Made by a program: the position numbers and the translations under genes. DNA of 64,000 bases from Bedellia somnulentella. Its lineage: Eukaryota; Arthropoda; Insecta; Lepidoptera; Bedelliidae. The stretch is from contig OY755197.1 in assembly GCA_963576735.1 (NCBI GenBank), positions 4,104,501 to 4,168,500 on the forward strand, written 5' to 3'. The number at the start of each line of letters is the position of its first letter. Position 1 is the first letter of the stretch. The notes beneath the pieces are model-generated. The model had not been told where the DNA came from. It did no database searches and was given only the letters and a program-made list of their open reading frames with translations. This document shows positions 23,041 through 32,437 of the stretch, in pieces.

Positions 23041-23087
23041 CCTGGGTGTGCGAGTTAGTGTGTTTGATATAGAAATGATTCAATATA

Positions 23088-23265
23088 GAGTCGGTTTAGA
23101 ATAGTACTATCTCATTTTTTTTCGTAAGACGTGACAAGTACCCTTAACAGTATTGGAGCTTTTTTAGTTCCCATTCAACTTCCGAAAGTTGCTAACTAAT
23201 TTCGTATTTAACTAAGCTCTATCTACCCCTCCTATGGATTTATAGCCGTGAGCTTAGTATGCATA
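23088..23265 (+). mobile_element. Alpha repeat, diverged, between two LINE copies
   Basis: Weak 5' part (GAGTCGGTTTAGAATAGTAC) and a clear 3' end CTACCCCTCCTATGGATTTA followed by TAGCCGTGAG. It separates the LINE copy at 22384-23040 from the related fragment at 23306-23513. Confidence 0.65.
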
Positions 23266-23305
23266 TATATAAAAATGTCAAGAGAAACTCGTAACTCACA
23301 ATACA

Positions 23306-23513
23306 TCAACGAAGCGATTCTATTGCTTCTTTAAAAACAAATTAACCTCTCACACATCCGTCGAATTTGCACTGTAACTCTGTATGCACCCCGCCCTTAC
23401 AATAACTCCATTTATATTGGTCACGTGGTAGTGTTGGATTGTCACCGAAGAACCGGGACGTCTCATGCATATTGTAGGTCGCGACGTCCTCCATTACACT
23501 TCGCTCCTATTCC
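23306..23513 (-). pseudogene. Second copy of the LINE segment, internally deleted
   Basis: 23419-23513 matches 22947-23038 at all but about five positions and ends at the same base pattern CGCTCCTATT. 23310-23400 resembles 22420-22490 more loosely. About 430 bp of the RT and 3' UTR is missing between these parts. Confidence 0.75.
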
Positions 23514-23625
23514 CTCATTTGTAAACATGGAAGAACCGAGCGCCTATTTCTCTTAATGACGGGATAGAGTCAATATGCTTGGGGTAGGGTGGAACAGTAG
23601 GCTTACTTCAGCGGTGAGTTTCAAA

Positions 23626-23760
23626 TTCAAATTAATTTTATTTGCTATTTAGACACGGCACATATGATGACACAATTTAGTAATTTTAGATTCACATGTC
23701 TAACCTTTGCAGGCATGCAAATTCATAACGTAATTTAAAAATTTGCGGCGCGAAATATTT
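23626..23760 (-). mobile_element. LINE 3'-end fragment
   Basis: TTCAAATTCAAATTAATTTT and ATTTGCTATTTAGACACGGC are the reversed tail and 3' UTR of a LINE of the type seen at 20217. A Beta SINE begins directly to its right. Confidence 0.5.
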
Positions 23761-23767
23761 AGGTAAT

Positions 23768-24135
23768 AACATAACATAACATAAACGTTCACGCCGAATA
23801 TCCCCGAAGGGGTTGGCAGAGGTACTAATACTTCTGAACCTCACGTGACTTTGTCACCTGGTGTTCAGAGTACCCACGTTTTGCATGGACAGTGTACTCA
23901 CGTGATACGGGGCAGGCCTATCGCCGTTTTGTACGAATACACTGTCACATGACTAAGTACAACTCAGCCATGTGGGTTTCCTCACGATGTTTTCCCTCAC
24001 CGTTAACAACCATGATAAATTAACCACACGTATGTCTTTAGAAAAGACAAATTGGTGTAGGCCCGACCCAGGATTTGAACACTAGTCGTTTGCACGATAA
24101 GCGAGTGTGCTACCCACTGGGCTATCACGGTTGCT
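23768..24135 (-). mobile_element. Beta SINE, full length
   Basis: Intact copy with the (CATAA)n tail at the left and the tRNA-like head at 24060-24135 (on the - strand GATAGCCCAGTGGGTAGCAC and CAAATCCTGGGTCGGGCC). It is close to the family consensus, so relatively young. Confidence 0.93.
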
Positions 24136-24221
24136 AATATATAATAATAAATATTTGGGTGTATGGAGAAATGGGTCTATTATTACTTTAATTATCCGCT
24201 ATTCGAGGAAACCGAATTAGG

Positions 24222-24290
24222 AATTAAATAAATAAAGGAAAGAAAAATTTCGACACAGGCGAGAATTGAACCCGCGACCTCGGGTTAAAG
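24222..24290 (-). mobile_element. Gamma tRNA-like repeat, partial
   Basis: Keeps the T-arm half (on the - strand CGCGGGTTCAATTCTCGCC) and the GTGTCGAAATTTTTCTTTCC tail. The D-arm half is absent, so it is broken in the middle of the tRNA-like part. Confidence 0.75.
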
Positions 24291-24319
24291 GAATTAAAGT
24301 TAAAGGTTGAACGTTAAGT

Positions 24320-24425
24320 TGCATAAGAGATATAAAGAGCCAATGAGGATGGTGTTGTTAGTAGAGGACGGCCGCCTAAGATGTTTGAAGACGAAATCGA
24401 AAAAGTTATTACGAAGGCAAAAGTC
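24320..24425 (+). pseudogene. Delta-like LINE fragment, divergent subfamily
   Basis: Matches Delta around AGAGATATAAAGAGCCAATG and GTAGAGGACGGCCGCC but then diverges (GTTTGAAGACGAAATCG). It may be a distinct RTE lineage. Confidence 0.5.
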
Positions 24426-24856
24426 ATAAATTTAATTAAACCTCTGCTTTTTATTTTGTTGCAACTGCTACCATTACGCAACAGTTAAATATACTACAAG
24501 ACTTTCTGTTAGGTAAAACGTGAAATCGTCCATAGTCAGTATAGAATAAGTTTTCTTACTGTACTGAAAACTAATTTCATCAATACATTTTATAGGAGAG
24601 CGTTACTGAAACGTTGTTTGTACTTAATAGACCTTAAAGTGTAGAAATTAGGGTCGAATCTCGCTAAATACGTCACGTTCCTTGATTAAACTACAACCCT
24701 TGGTTTCGTTACGTGATTTCCTTTGTTTGAACAAACAGTTTGGTAATTAGACAAACACAGCATGTACAAGATCTGAACATAACTTAGAGTTGTAATGTTT
24801 TTTTTAAAAATACTTTATAGCTATTATTACACGACACAACTTGGTTACAACTTGGT

Positions 24857-25222
24857 TGACAACCGTGATAGCCCAGTGGGTAGAACACTCGGTTATCGTG
24901 CAAACGACTAGTGTTCAAACCCTGGGTCGGGCCTACACCAATTTGTCTTTTCTAAAGACATATGTGTGGTTAATTTATCATGGTTGTTAACGGTGAGGGA
25001 AAACATCGTGAGGAAACCCACATGGCTGAGTTGTACTTAGTCATGTGACAGTGTATTCGTACAAAACGGCGATAGGCCTGCCCCTTATCAAGTGAGTACA
25101 CTGTCCATGCAAAACGTGGGTACTCTGAACACCAGGTGACAAAGTCACGTGATGTTCAGAAGTATTAGTGCCTCTGCCAACCGCTTCGGGGATATTCGGC
25201 GTGAACGTTTATGTTATGTTAT
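24857..25222 (+). mobile_element. Beta SINE, reference copy with perfect 13-bp target duplication
   Basis: Head GATAGCCCAGTGGGTAGAAC (box A-like) and GTTCAAACCCTGGGTCGGGC (box B-like), body with GTGAGGGAAAACATCGTGAG and ATCAAGTGAGTACACTG, 3' module ending GGCGTGAACG(TTATG)n. GTTACAACTTGGT is present at 24844-24856 and again at 25223-25235. It is an SINE moved by an external LINE reverse transcriptase (family knowledge). Confidence 0.95.
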
Positions 25223-25235
25223 GTTACAACTTGGT

Positions 25236-25636
25236 ACAAATATACGTGGGGAGTGGACGTGTAGAGTGATTCGCCATGTAAGTCTAAGTTAGACTAGGAC
25301 TTTCATGCAAATTGCGATTTAACTGAATTGAGCTGAGCGAGTTAGGTAAGGGGTTTTCTGTGATTATTCTTCAATGGTAGGTTAGCAATGTCCATTTGAT
25401 CACTCTGCTAAATTTGGTTGAAATCGGTCGAGCCGTTCCAGAGGAGTTAATTCACAAAGAAGTGACCTACCCGCGTATAAGAGCATAACTATGGGTTAAC
25501 TTGTAACCGTACTCTTCGTACCATGTCGTGTAAAAAGTCGCTAAAAATATCATACTAGGTATTGCACGTTACCGTGACTATATTGACTATATTTCTGAAA
25601 AAGAGTAACCACTTTTTGTATCTTATAATGGACCAA
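25236..25636. other. No gene recognised
   Basis: Contains a trace of a diffuse repeat (GAAATCGGTCGAGCCGTTCC at about 25420-25439). I see nothing coding. Confidence 0.4.
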
Positions 25637-25875
25637 CCGTGTAGTACCGGCTTAGAATGTCACAACCCCTTTCAAGTAACGGGTGTTGTAAGAGGCGACT
25701 AAAGGTATGGGGCTTCTTTAAGTGGTTTTTGGGCAATACAGTTGGTAAACCATCACCAATGATACTTTATTTCTACCATCTTCTCCCCTATCAAATTCCA
25801 AACCAAAGTTTTTAGCTCTAAGGCTCTAGCTACCCCTTTTTGGGATTTATGGCCGTGAGTATATGTATATATGTA
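25637..25875 (+). mobile_element. Alpha repeat, ATACTTTATTTC subtype
   Basis: Full-length but diverged; ends CCCCTTTTTGGGATTTATGG then CCGTGAGTATATG. The hairpin loop and stem bases differ from the reference copy but still pair. Confidence 0.82.
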
Positions 25876-26461
25876 GTTTTTGTTCATTCTGATGGAACAA
25901 CAATGGTCTTCACGATGCAATAAGGCAATTGCCGATCAGTACAGAAATAATCCTTCAAAATTAATGGTTCATGGATCTGCGCTACAGAAAGATAGGTTGA
26001 AAGTCCATTTAAATTCGTCACCACATACATTTAGCAGTGCCACAGTATTTTCTTAATGCAGTGCAAGACGCAAAAGTAGTAATTATTTGTCATTTAAGTA
26101 TTGTTAGAAGCGTCATAATAGCTTTTTTTTCAAAAATTATGAACACACTAAAGAAAAGCCTTTATGTAATTAAATCACGATAATTTAGGGGCAAATAAAC
26201 ACTTAAAGTACTGGAGCGCGTGTTGAATACCTCAAATAACCAAATTAAAGGCAAAAGGGCCCTCGCTGTGTTGCGTGACGATGAAATTCAATAAATCGAG
26301 CGATTACACGCGACAAGAGCTGTTCACAGTATTAGTAGTTGGCGACACGACGGGCGATAAGCGACTTTAGTCGTAATTGTAATCGATATTGCACCAACTT
26401 ACACTAAATAAGATACTTAAAAAAATCTATGCTGTGATACCGCGATATAATGTTTGTAAAA
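25876..26461. other. No gene recognised
   Basis: A short + strand open frame at about 25910-26055 has no start support or recognisable motif. 26200-26390 is slightly G+C-richer (GCGCGTGTTG, GCGACACGACGGGCG), but no feature can be assigned. Confidence 0.35.
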
Positions 26462-26592
26462 GATGACCTCGGAGGAAACATTTGAACCAAATAGAGAGTT
26501 TGCTCAAAAAGGCAGGCGTCCGAAGTATGAAGAATAAAAGAGCATGTATGAAAAGATTGATGGATATGAACGAAACTAGAGAGATTTGCTAG
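26462..26592 (+). pseudogene. Delta RTE-like LINE, internal fragment
   Basis: Covers ORF codons for the PRRXHLNQIESLLKKAGVRS region to NETREIC. It lacks the terminal hairpin and tail, so the 3' end was lost after insertion. Confidence 0.78.
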
Positions 26593-26949
26593 TAAGGACC
26601 AATAGTTGTTACTACTAAGTTACCATGGAAGCAATTCTATATTTGTAACAATTGGAATTGCATCCACAGAATAACCAAAATAAGTGCAATATTTGATTAA
26701 ATTGGCCTTGAGGAAGAGGGCATCTATACTTGCACCCTCTCTCTCTCTCACTCTCTCTTTCGGCGACTGAAGCTTCTCCAAAGTTTATCTTCTCTCGGAT
26801 GGTATACACTTACACTCTTCTAATGCTATTAGTATATTTTGCTCATTTATACTTTTCACTAAAAGATGTAAATTAACTATTTAATAACCTTACCATATAA
26901 AGACTTTCAGAAGAGATAGTTTCAAATGATAAGCCCACCAATAGCAATA
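26593..26949. other. Non-coding stretch with CT-rich microsatellite
   Basis: (CT)n lies at 26737-26759. Otherwise featureless. Confidence 0.5.
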
Positions 26950-27373
26950 GGCTATTTGACTAAGTTTTGAAAACTATCTTACGGTGTTAATTTGTTTATA
27001 AGGAACCCTAAAAAAATTTTTCTGTCTCCATTTTAGCTATTTTATTAAAAAATCGAAAAAGAAAATGCAATATTCAAATGTGCCTTGAAGTAATATGGCG
27101 GATGTAGCACAAATGACGTCAATTCCGCATTATGCACCAATGAGCGAAGCGATACACAGTCTGTTTATGCGTGATCTACGTCATCATAGAAATAGCCAAT
27201 CACGGCCGTTTTTAGTCACGTGACAGTTACATCAAAAATACTTATTTTAGAAGACGGATTTTAGTGAAATAATGCAATATTTTTATCTCGCATTATTACA
27301 TATTGCTCCAAAAAAGAAATATTAAGACTAATGGAATAAAAGAAATGTATATTTTTATTACAGTCAAATAGCC
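26950..27373. mobile_element. MITE with 12-bp terminal inverted repeats and TA target site
   Basis: GGCTATTTGACT at 26950-26961 is mirrored by AGTCAAATAGCC at 27362-27373. TA flanks both ends (26948-26949 and 27374-27375). The 424-bp element has no transposase. A TA duplication is typical of Tc1/mariner-like elements (family knowledge), so a non-autonomous relative is likely. The interior has TGACGTCA-like and CACGTGAC motifs and an unusually CpG-containing centre. Confidence 0.82.
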
Positions 27374-27518
27374 TATTCAGTTTAAGATCATATTATCTGT
27401 AAAATGTTTTAACTGTGATGTACAATAAAATTTAGACTATTTCTACCGAGATACCTGGTTAATAATATAAATAACATTTCTCTGCTACAAAACCTATACT
27501 TACTCAATAATTACTAGG

Positions 27519-27609
27519 CTATCAACTTCCAAATGTGACTGAGGAGTTTCTAGCTCTGAAGCTCTGGCTACCTCTTTTTGGGATTTATGGCCGTAAGTAT
27601 ATGTATGTA
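27519..27609 (+). mobile_element. Alpha repeat, 5'-truncated
   Basis: Only the last 90 bp remain, from ATCAACTTCCAAATGTGAC to GGCCGTAAGTATATGTATG. Confidence 0.8.
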
Positions 27610-27982
27610 CTTGGCTAAGTAAAAGAACATCAGAAAAAGTACGTCAACAGCCTCTTCGGAAACATAAATCTGATTCAAGCCATATTTTGTAGCCAAAATT
27701 TCGCTCATCGCGCAGCATACCTCATTGATAAAGTTATGGCTTTCAAACGAGTATCCAAATTTGGGGACATAATTTATTTGATATGTGGCCTAATTAACAC
27801 CCTTGTTGGTGACCTCTATTCGGCAGGGGGATGTCAAAGTAATAATAATGTGCTAATAAATAAATAGTCTAATAAATAATAAGTAAAATGATAATGGATG
27901 TGCTAATAAATAAAAAGGAATCGTTTTAAACCACTTTTTACTCGTACAATACTGGCAAACGGTATTTGTCTTTATCGTTTGC
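27610..27982. other. No gene recognised
   Basis: Contains a repeated TAATAAATAAATAG-type segment at about 27845-27915. No coding support. Confidence 0.4.
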
Positions 27983-28062
27983 CAGGATTGTTTAAAGTAG
28001 CGATCGATAGTTTCTGCCTACTACAATGGGAAGGAACGGCGTGAGTGTGTGTATGTATGTAT
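27983..28062 (+). mobile_element. Delta LINE, last 80 bp
   Basis: Starts TTGCCAGGATTGTTTAAAG, continues to CTGCCTACTACAATGGG, GGCGTGAGTGTGTG and (TATG)n. One CCCC base is substituted in the hairpin. Confidence 0.75.
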
Positions 28063-28523
28063 AGAAAGATACATACGTATAATAAAGGAGTGTTGGTGGT
28101 ATGACTTGAACGACATGCGAAAACAATCACTTATAAGCTTCGATCATATATACCAAAGATACACCAACAAAGCACGAACAACGGCTCGGCCAAACAGTGC
28201 TTTTTTATATGGTTATCACTCTTTCACTGACAGTCGCCTGCTAGATCTTGCAATGAATAGCAGATCTTTAGAAAATGCTGTAAGGTCGTAAATTGTAGAA
28301 AAATAAATATTTAATTGTCAAACAGTTATGTCATTCTTTGCGGTCCACTTTTGTGCGTTGAATTCCCATGAAGTGCATGAAGTGTGATTGAAGCTTATAA
28401 GCCCCAAAACTCTAAGCCTCCTCGAACAGCATCTGTAAATAGATTTGTGGTATTCTGAGCCGATAGTACACAGATGACAATGTGTAATAGTAAAATATGC
28501 AATTCGTTGCATATATTTATAAT

Positions 28524-28670
28524 GTAATGTTAGAAGAGGACGACCTCGCAAGACTCATTTGGACCAAATAGAGAATATGCCCAAAAAGACAGCAGGTTTC
28601 CGAAGTATGAAGAATAAAAGAGCATTTATGAAAAGATTGATGGATGTGAACGAAGCTTGAGAATTTGATT
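28524..28670 (+). pseudogene. Delta RTE-like LINE, internal fragment
   Basis: Runs from GTTAGAAGAGGACGACCTCG to GAACGAAGCTTGAGAATTTG. A stop replaces the NEAREVC codons and an insertion breaks the frame near 28596. Confidence 0.78.
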
Positions 28671-28704
28671 GTTTTTGTTCATGAAAATCTCATGTGGGAT
28701 TTTT

Positions 28705-28762
28705 ACTAATAAACAAAGGAAAGAAAAATTTCGACACAGGCGGGGATCGAACGATCGATCGA
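28705..28762 (-). mobile_element. Gamma tRNA-like repeat, partial, fused to Delta
   Basis: Tail GTGTCGAAATTTTTCTTTCC and part of the T-arm, ended by a GATC-repeat (28750-28766, CGATCGATCGATCGA). A Delta copy begins within 20 bp, so the boundary is a junction of two elements. Confidence 0.72.
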
Positions 28763-28774
28763 TCGAAGTTTGGG

Positions 28775-29062
28775 CACACAGAGAGGGTGGATGACAGTAA
28801 ATTGGTGAAAGATATAAATAGAGCCAATGTGGAAGGTAATATTAGTAGAGGACGACCTCGGAGGACACATTGGGAACAAATAGAAAATTTGCTCAAAAAA
28901 GCAGGTGTCCGAAGTATGAGAAATAAAAGAGCATGTACGAAAAGATTGATGGATGTGAACGAAGCCAGAGAGGTGTGCCAGGATCGTGCAAAATGGCGAT
29001 CGATAGACTCTGCCTACCCCAATGGAAACTAACGGTGTGAGAGTATGTATGTATGTATATGA
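28775..29062 (+). pseudogene. Delta RTE-like LINE, best-preserved ORF end
   Basis: Open from about 28694 to the stop at 29030-29032. Reads VDDSKLVKDINRANVEGNIS, RGRPRRTHWEQIENLLKKAG and EVCQDRAKWRSIDSAYPNGN, then (GTAT)n. This is the longest uninterrupted Delta coding sequence in the window. The catalytic RT and endonuclease domains are absent. Confidence 0.85.
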
Positions 29063-29064
29063 CT

Positions 29065-29330
29065 TTTTAAATGACAAATTGGTGTAGACCCGATCCGAGA
29101 TTTGAACCCTCATCGTCTGGAAAATAAGTGGTGTTCTACCCACCAAGCTATCACGGTTATGAATAAAAAAGGGTAGTTACTCCTATTATCTCGTGACGAA
29201 ACTTCGTGAAAACACCCACTTGGCTGACCTTTGTGCTTGACCACGTGTAGAAACATGGTTGTTCATATAACTTAATTTCGTATAACTGTGTCATATCAGT
29301 TTCCGCTCACCGTTGACAACCTTCACAATT
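29065..29330 (-). repeat. Left arm of a dispersed inverted repeat, including a Beta-like tRNA head
   Basis: 29065-29157 is a Beta-type head on the - strand (box B region GGTTCAAATCTCGGATCGGG). 29161-29330 carries CACGTGTAGAAACATGGTTG and CACCGTTGACAACCTTCACA. The same series recurs inverted at 30916-31160. This may be a distinct SINE variety. Confidence 0.65.
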
Positions 29331-29336
29331 ATTAAC

Positions 29337-29466
29337 ATACATACAAACATATACTCACGCTTTTAATTCCCATTGAAGCGGGCAGACCGGACTGTTTTCA
29401 AACATGCCATGCCAATTCCAAATTCGGATGCCCGCCTTTTTGAGAACATCCCTAATTTGATCTAAA
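29337..29466 (-). mobile_element. Delta-type LINE end, deleted subtype
   Basis: - strand text contains the start TAGATCAAATTAGGGATGTT, then CTCAAAAAGGCGGGCATCCG. After a deletion comes CCATTGGG-like hairpin sequence and GCGTGAGTATATG. It matches the copy at 30318-30420. Confidence 0.65.
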
Positions 29467-29735
29467 TAAAAACAATGATAAGAAAAGATATTTATTTGTC
29501 AGCAAATACAAAACAACATATAAAAACAATACAAATTAAATACAGATGGCGACAAAAAGGCAAAGTTCCTCAGCTAGGATCCCAATATTGTCCGCAGGAC
29601 ACTGCTGTGGAGCCGGTTTTCTTGTCCCGCCTGTTACTTACGTACGAAGTCCGACATTATCAGTTTTATGTTTAAGTACCATATACTATCCATTATAACT
29701 GTGCTACTGGATTCTCTGTATGTCGTCTTATTATG

Positions 29736-29937
29736 TATACGCCCCCGTCGCTCTGCCAATTGAGCTACCGTGTCAATGGCTGCTAGTGCGAAATTCTTCT
29801 ATCCTTTGTTTCTTATACACTTCCAAGTAGTGTTTGCGTTCCCGGGCGTTGCGGGGCGTATACCCGAGGTCGCGGGTTCGATCCCCGCCTGGGTCGAAAT
29901 TTTTCTTTCCTTTATTTATTCTTTATTTATTAGAAGC
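29736..29937. mobile_element. Gamma tRNA-like repeat split by an internal inversion
   Basis: The D-arm half lies on the - strand (29738-29850: GAGCTACCGTGTCAATGGC on the + text). The T-arm half plus tail lies on the + strand (29860-29937: GCGGGTTCGATCCCCGCC, then GTCGAAATTTTTCTTTCC). In the intact copy at 46683-46850 both halves lie on one strand. Confidence 0.78.
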
Positions 29938-30030
29938 TAGAGAAGTTTTTCAGGATAGTACAAAGTGGTGAACGATAGTCTCTGCCTACCCCAATGGACA
30001 CAACGAGCGTGAGTATAAGTAAGTAAGTAT
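29938..30030 (+). mobile_element. Delta LINE, last 90 bp
   Basis: Directly abuts the Gamma tail. Contains AGAAGCTAGAGAAGTTTTTC, then CTCTGCCTACCCCAATGG and GCGTGAGTATAAGTAAG. Confidence 0.75.
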
Positions 30031-30317
30031 ATTCGTAATATGTAGCATTTGTAATATGTAGTATTTGTAATATGTCTGTGAAATATTGTACGTCATATAT
30101 TTCACAATCCAATGAACTGCAATGCATAATATAAATGTGTTTCGGTACACCACATACCATGTTTTCAATGCGGTAAAACTCGTATAGCAATATTCAATGT
30201 TTTCATTGAAATAAATTCTCCTGCTCTCGTTACATACCGATTACACATAATTAGTCTAATTGTGTTTCAATGAGGCGGTGATGCATTTTATATATGGTTT
30301 CAAGGTTAAAGGTTAAT

Positions 30318-30420
30318 TTACTTAGATCAAATTAGGGATGTTCTCAAAAAGGCGGGCATCGAATTTTGAAACGTCTTTGCCCATTCCAATGGGAATTAAA
30401 AGCGTGAGTATATATTTGTA
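30318..30420 (+). mobile_element. Delta-type LINE end, deleted subtype
   Basis: GATCAAATTAGGGATGTTCT and AAAAAGGCGGGCATCG join directly to CTTTGCCCATTCCAATGGGA and AGCGTGAGTATATATTTG. Shares its internal deletion with the - strand copy at 29337-29466. Confidence 0.65.
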
Positions 30421-30915
30421 CCTATGTAAATAATACGGCAAAATTTTTTTTTTGGTATTTATTAAATATTTTAATTCGATAGCAAACACGAAAATAAAAG
30501 ACTGATTTGAATATTTTTCATCTAAAATGAGTAATTGCAAAGTTATGTTTTTTTTAAAGATTGTTCATCTTTTGTACTTAATGACGTCATCGATCGAAAA
30601 TATCACGTATGGACATGCAAAAAAGCGAAATGATTAATAAAAATGTTGCTGATTGCAAAACATTTCACGAATTTGTGATCTTAAATGAAATTATTACGAT
30701 ATTATACTAAACAAACTTTTCATTTTTGATATTTTATTTATAAACTGCAAAAAGATTGTCTTTGAAATAACGCTGAAGGTCAAATACTGTTACAGTATTT
30801 TGTTTGAATAACGGTCATCTTAACTTTGTTTGATTTCATTTCAAGAAAATATGTTTTAAAAACATAATATCTCGAAATGGTTTCGTAATCAGCACCACTT
30901 TTGTAAAACTTTGCA
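30421..30915. other. No gene recognised
   Basis: A+T-rich; ATGACGTCATCGATCG at about 30581-30596 is the only palindromic CRE-like motif noted. Confidence 0.4.
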
Positions 30916-31160
30916 TACCGAATTGTGAAGGTTGTCAACGGTGAGGGAAACTGATAAGACGTAGTTATACGAAATAAAGTTATATGAACAACCACGTTTC
31001 TACACGTGGTCAAGCGTAAAGGCCAGCCACATGGGTGTTCTCACAAAGTTTAATTACGGGATAATACGAGTAACTACATTTTTGTATTGATAACCGTGGT
31101 AGCTCTGTGGGTAGAATACCGTTTATTGTACAGACGAACCAACTTGTGATTTTAAAAGTC
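30916..31160 (+). repeat. Right arm of the dispersed inverted repeat
   Basis: TGTGAAGGTTGTCAACGGTG, ACCACGTTTCTACACGTGG and GTGTTCTCACAAAG mirror 29160-29330. A Beta-like head GGTAGCTCTGTGGGTAGAAT follows at 31094-31160. ACCACGTTTCTACACGTGG is itself an inverted repeat. Confidence 0.65.
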
Positions 31161-31164
31161 ATAT

Positions 31165-31590
31165 ACATACATACACACATACATACTCTCACGCCGTTAG
31201 TTCCCGTTGGGGTAGGCAGAGATTATCGATCGCCACTTTGCATGATCCTGGCAAACCTCTCTGGCTCCGTTCACATCTATTAATCTTTTCACACATTCTC
31301 TTTTATTCTTCATATTTCGGACACCTGCCTTTTTGAGCAAATTTTCTATTTGAACCAAATGTGTCCTACGTGGTCGTCCTCTACTAACATTACCTTCCAC
31401 ATTGGCTCTATATATCTCTTTCACCAGTTTACTGTTATCCATTCTCTCTTAATGCCCAAACCATCTCAACATTCTTTTTTCTATCTTTCTTACAATATCA
31501 TCTTTTACACAACCCATTTATGCTGCATTCACTCTGCTTTCATGCATCTTCTTCCACACCCAACATTCACTGCCATACATGAGAAAAAGT
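31165..31590 (-). pseudogene. Delta RTE-like LINE, long 3' fragment
   Basis: The - strand frame 31442-31197 reads MDNSKLVKEIYRANVEGNVS, then RGRPRRTHLVQIENLLKKAG to AYPNGN. Further 5' (31450-31585), broken frames give MHESRVNA- and VKDDIVRKIEKG-like segments, as in RTE-type elements. The tail (CATACATA on the + text) is at 31165-31185. It runs into a Beta SINE on its 5' side. Confidence 0.82.
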
Positions 31591-31976
31591 CATATGTGTT
31601 AACTTATCATGGTTGTTACCGGTGAGGAAAACTATCGTGAGGAAAACCACATGGCTGAGTTGCACTTAGTCATATAGAATAGGATAGAATAGAATAACTC
31701 TTTATTGTACATCAAACACAAATTTACAAAATAAATTATCATACAGTTTACAGTGAGGCACAATCGGCGGTCTTATCGCTGAAAGCGATCTCTATATGCA
31801 GTGAAAGCATATGACAGTGTTTTCGTAGAAAACGGCAATAGTTCGCCCCCTACCAACTGAGTATACTGTCCATGCAAAACGTGGGTACTATAAACACCAG
31901 GTGACAATTTCACGTGATGTTCAGAAGTATTAGTACCTCTGCCAACTCCTTCGGGGAAATACGGCGTGGACGTTTC
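31591..31976 (+). mobile_element. Beta SINE, head missing, interrupted by a LINE end
   Basis: Body runs 31591-31675 and 31808-31976, with GGTGAGGAAAACTATCGTGA, CACGTGATGTTCAGAAGTAT and CTTCGGGGAAATACGGCG. The gap is filled by the LINE fragment at 31676-31807. Confidence 0.85.
31676..31807 (-). mobile_element. LINE 3' end inserted in Beta, CATAT duplicated
   Basis: Tail AATAGAATAGAATAACTCTT on the + text, then 3' UTR with GGCGGTCTTATCGCTGAAAG. CATAT occurs on both sides (31671-31675 and 31808-31812), where Beta has one copy. It is the same LINE family as 42492-42615. Confidence 0.83.
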
Positions 31977-32305
31977 AGTTTGAGTTGAAATATATAATTA
32001 TGTACTAATTTACACCTGTCAGAGCTCTCGGTCGTAAGACATTAAAAAGCAATTACCTAGACCTAGAATCTTTTTACGTTTCCTCAATCGTAATCCATTT
32101 TATTTGGTGCTTGAAAGATAACTAGAATTCACGTGAAAGATGTTTTTTGGACGTAGATTTCGATTACTGTTGTAAGAAATTTTTAGAGCTTTCTAAAAAT
32201 ATCTAAGCCTTAGGGCTTTATTCAGCAAGCGTGTATATTAGTCGGTTTTTATTTAAAGTCAGAGTGGCTACTCTTTCCTATACTCAACCTAACTCAACTT
32301 AAACT
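31977..32305. other. No gene recognised
   Basis: Non-repetitive A+T-rich sequence; nothing supported. Confidence 0.4.
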
Positions 32306-32437
32306 TACCGCCTATCGCCGTTTTATCCAAATAAACTGTCGCTCTACATTTGCATCCATGATAAATTACCCACACATATGACTTTAGAAATAACAAATTC
32401 TTCTTCTACGCACTGAGATATCACGATTGGTATTATT
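32306..32437 (-). mobile_element. Beta SINE fragment
   Basis: CCTATCGCCGTTTTATCC, then a deletion, then CATGATAAATTACCCACACA to CTGAGATATCACG on the + text. Its right part lies inside the long direct repeat listed next. Confidence 0.7.

Noticed and set aside
28706..29146. 146-codon - strand frame
   Set aside because: Antisense of the Delta LINE ORF and tail.
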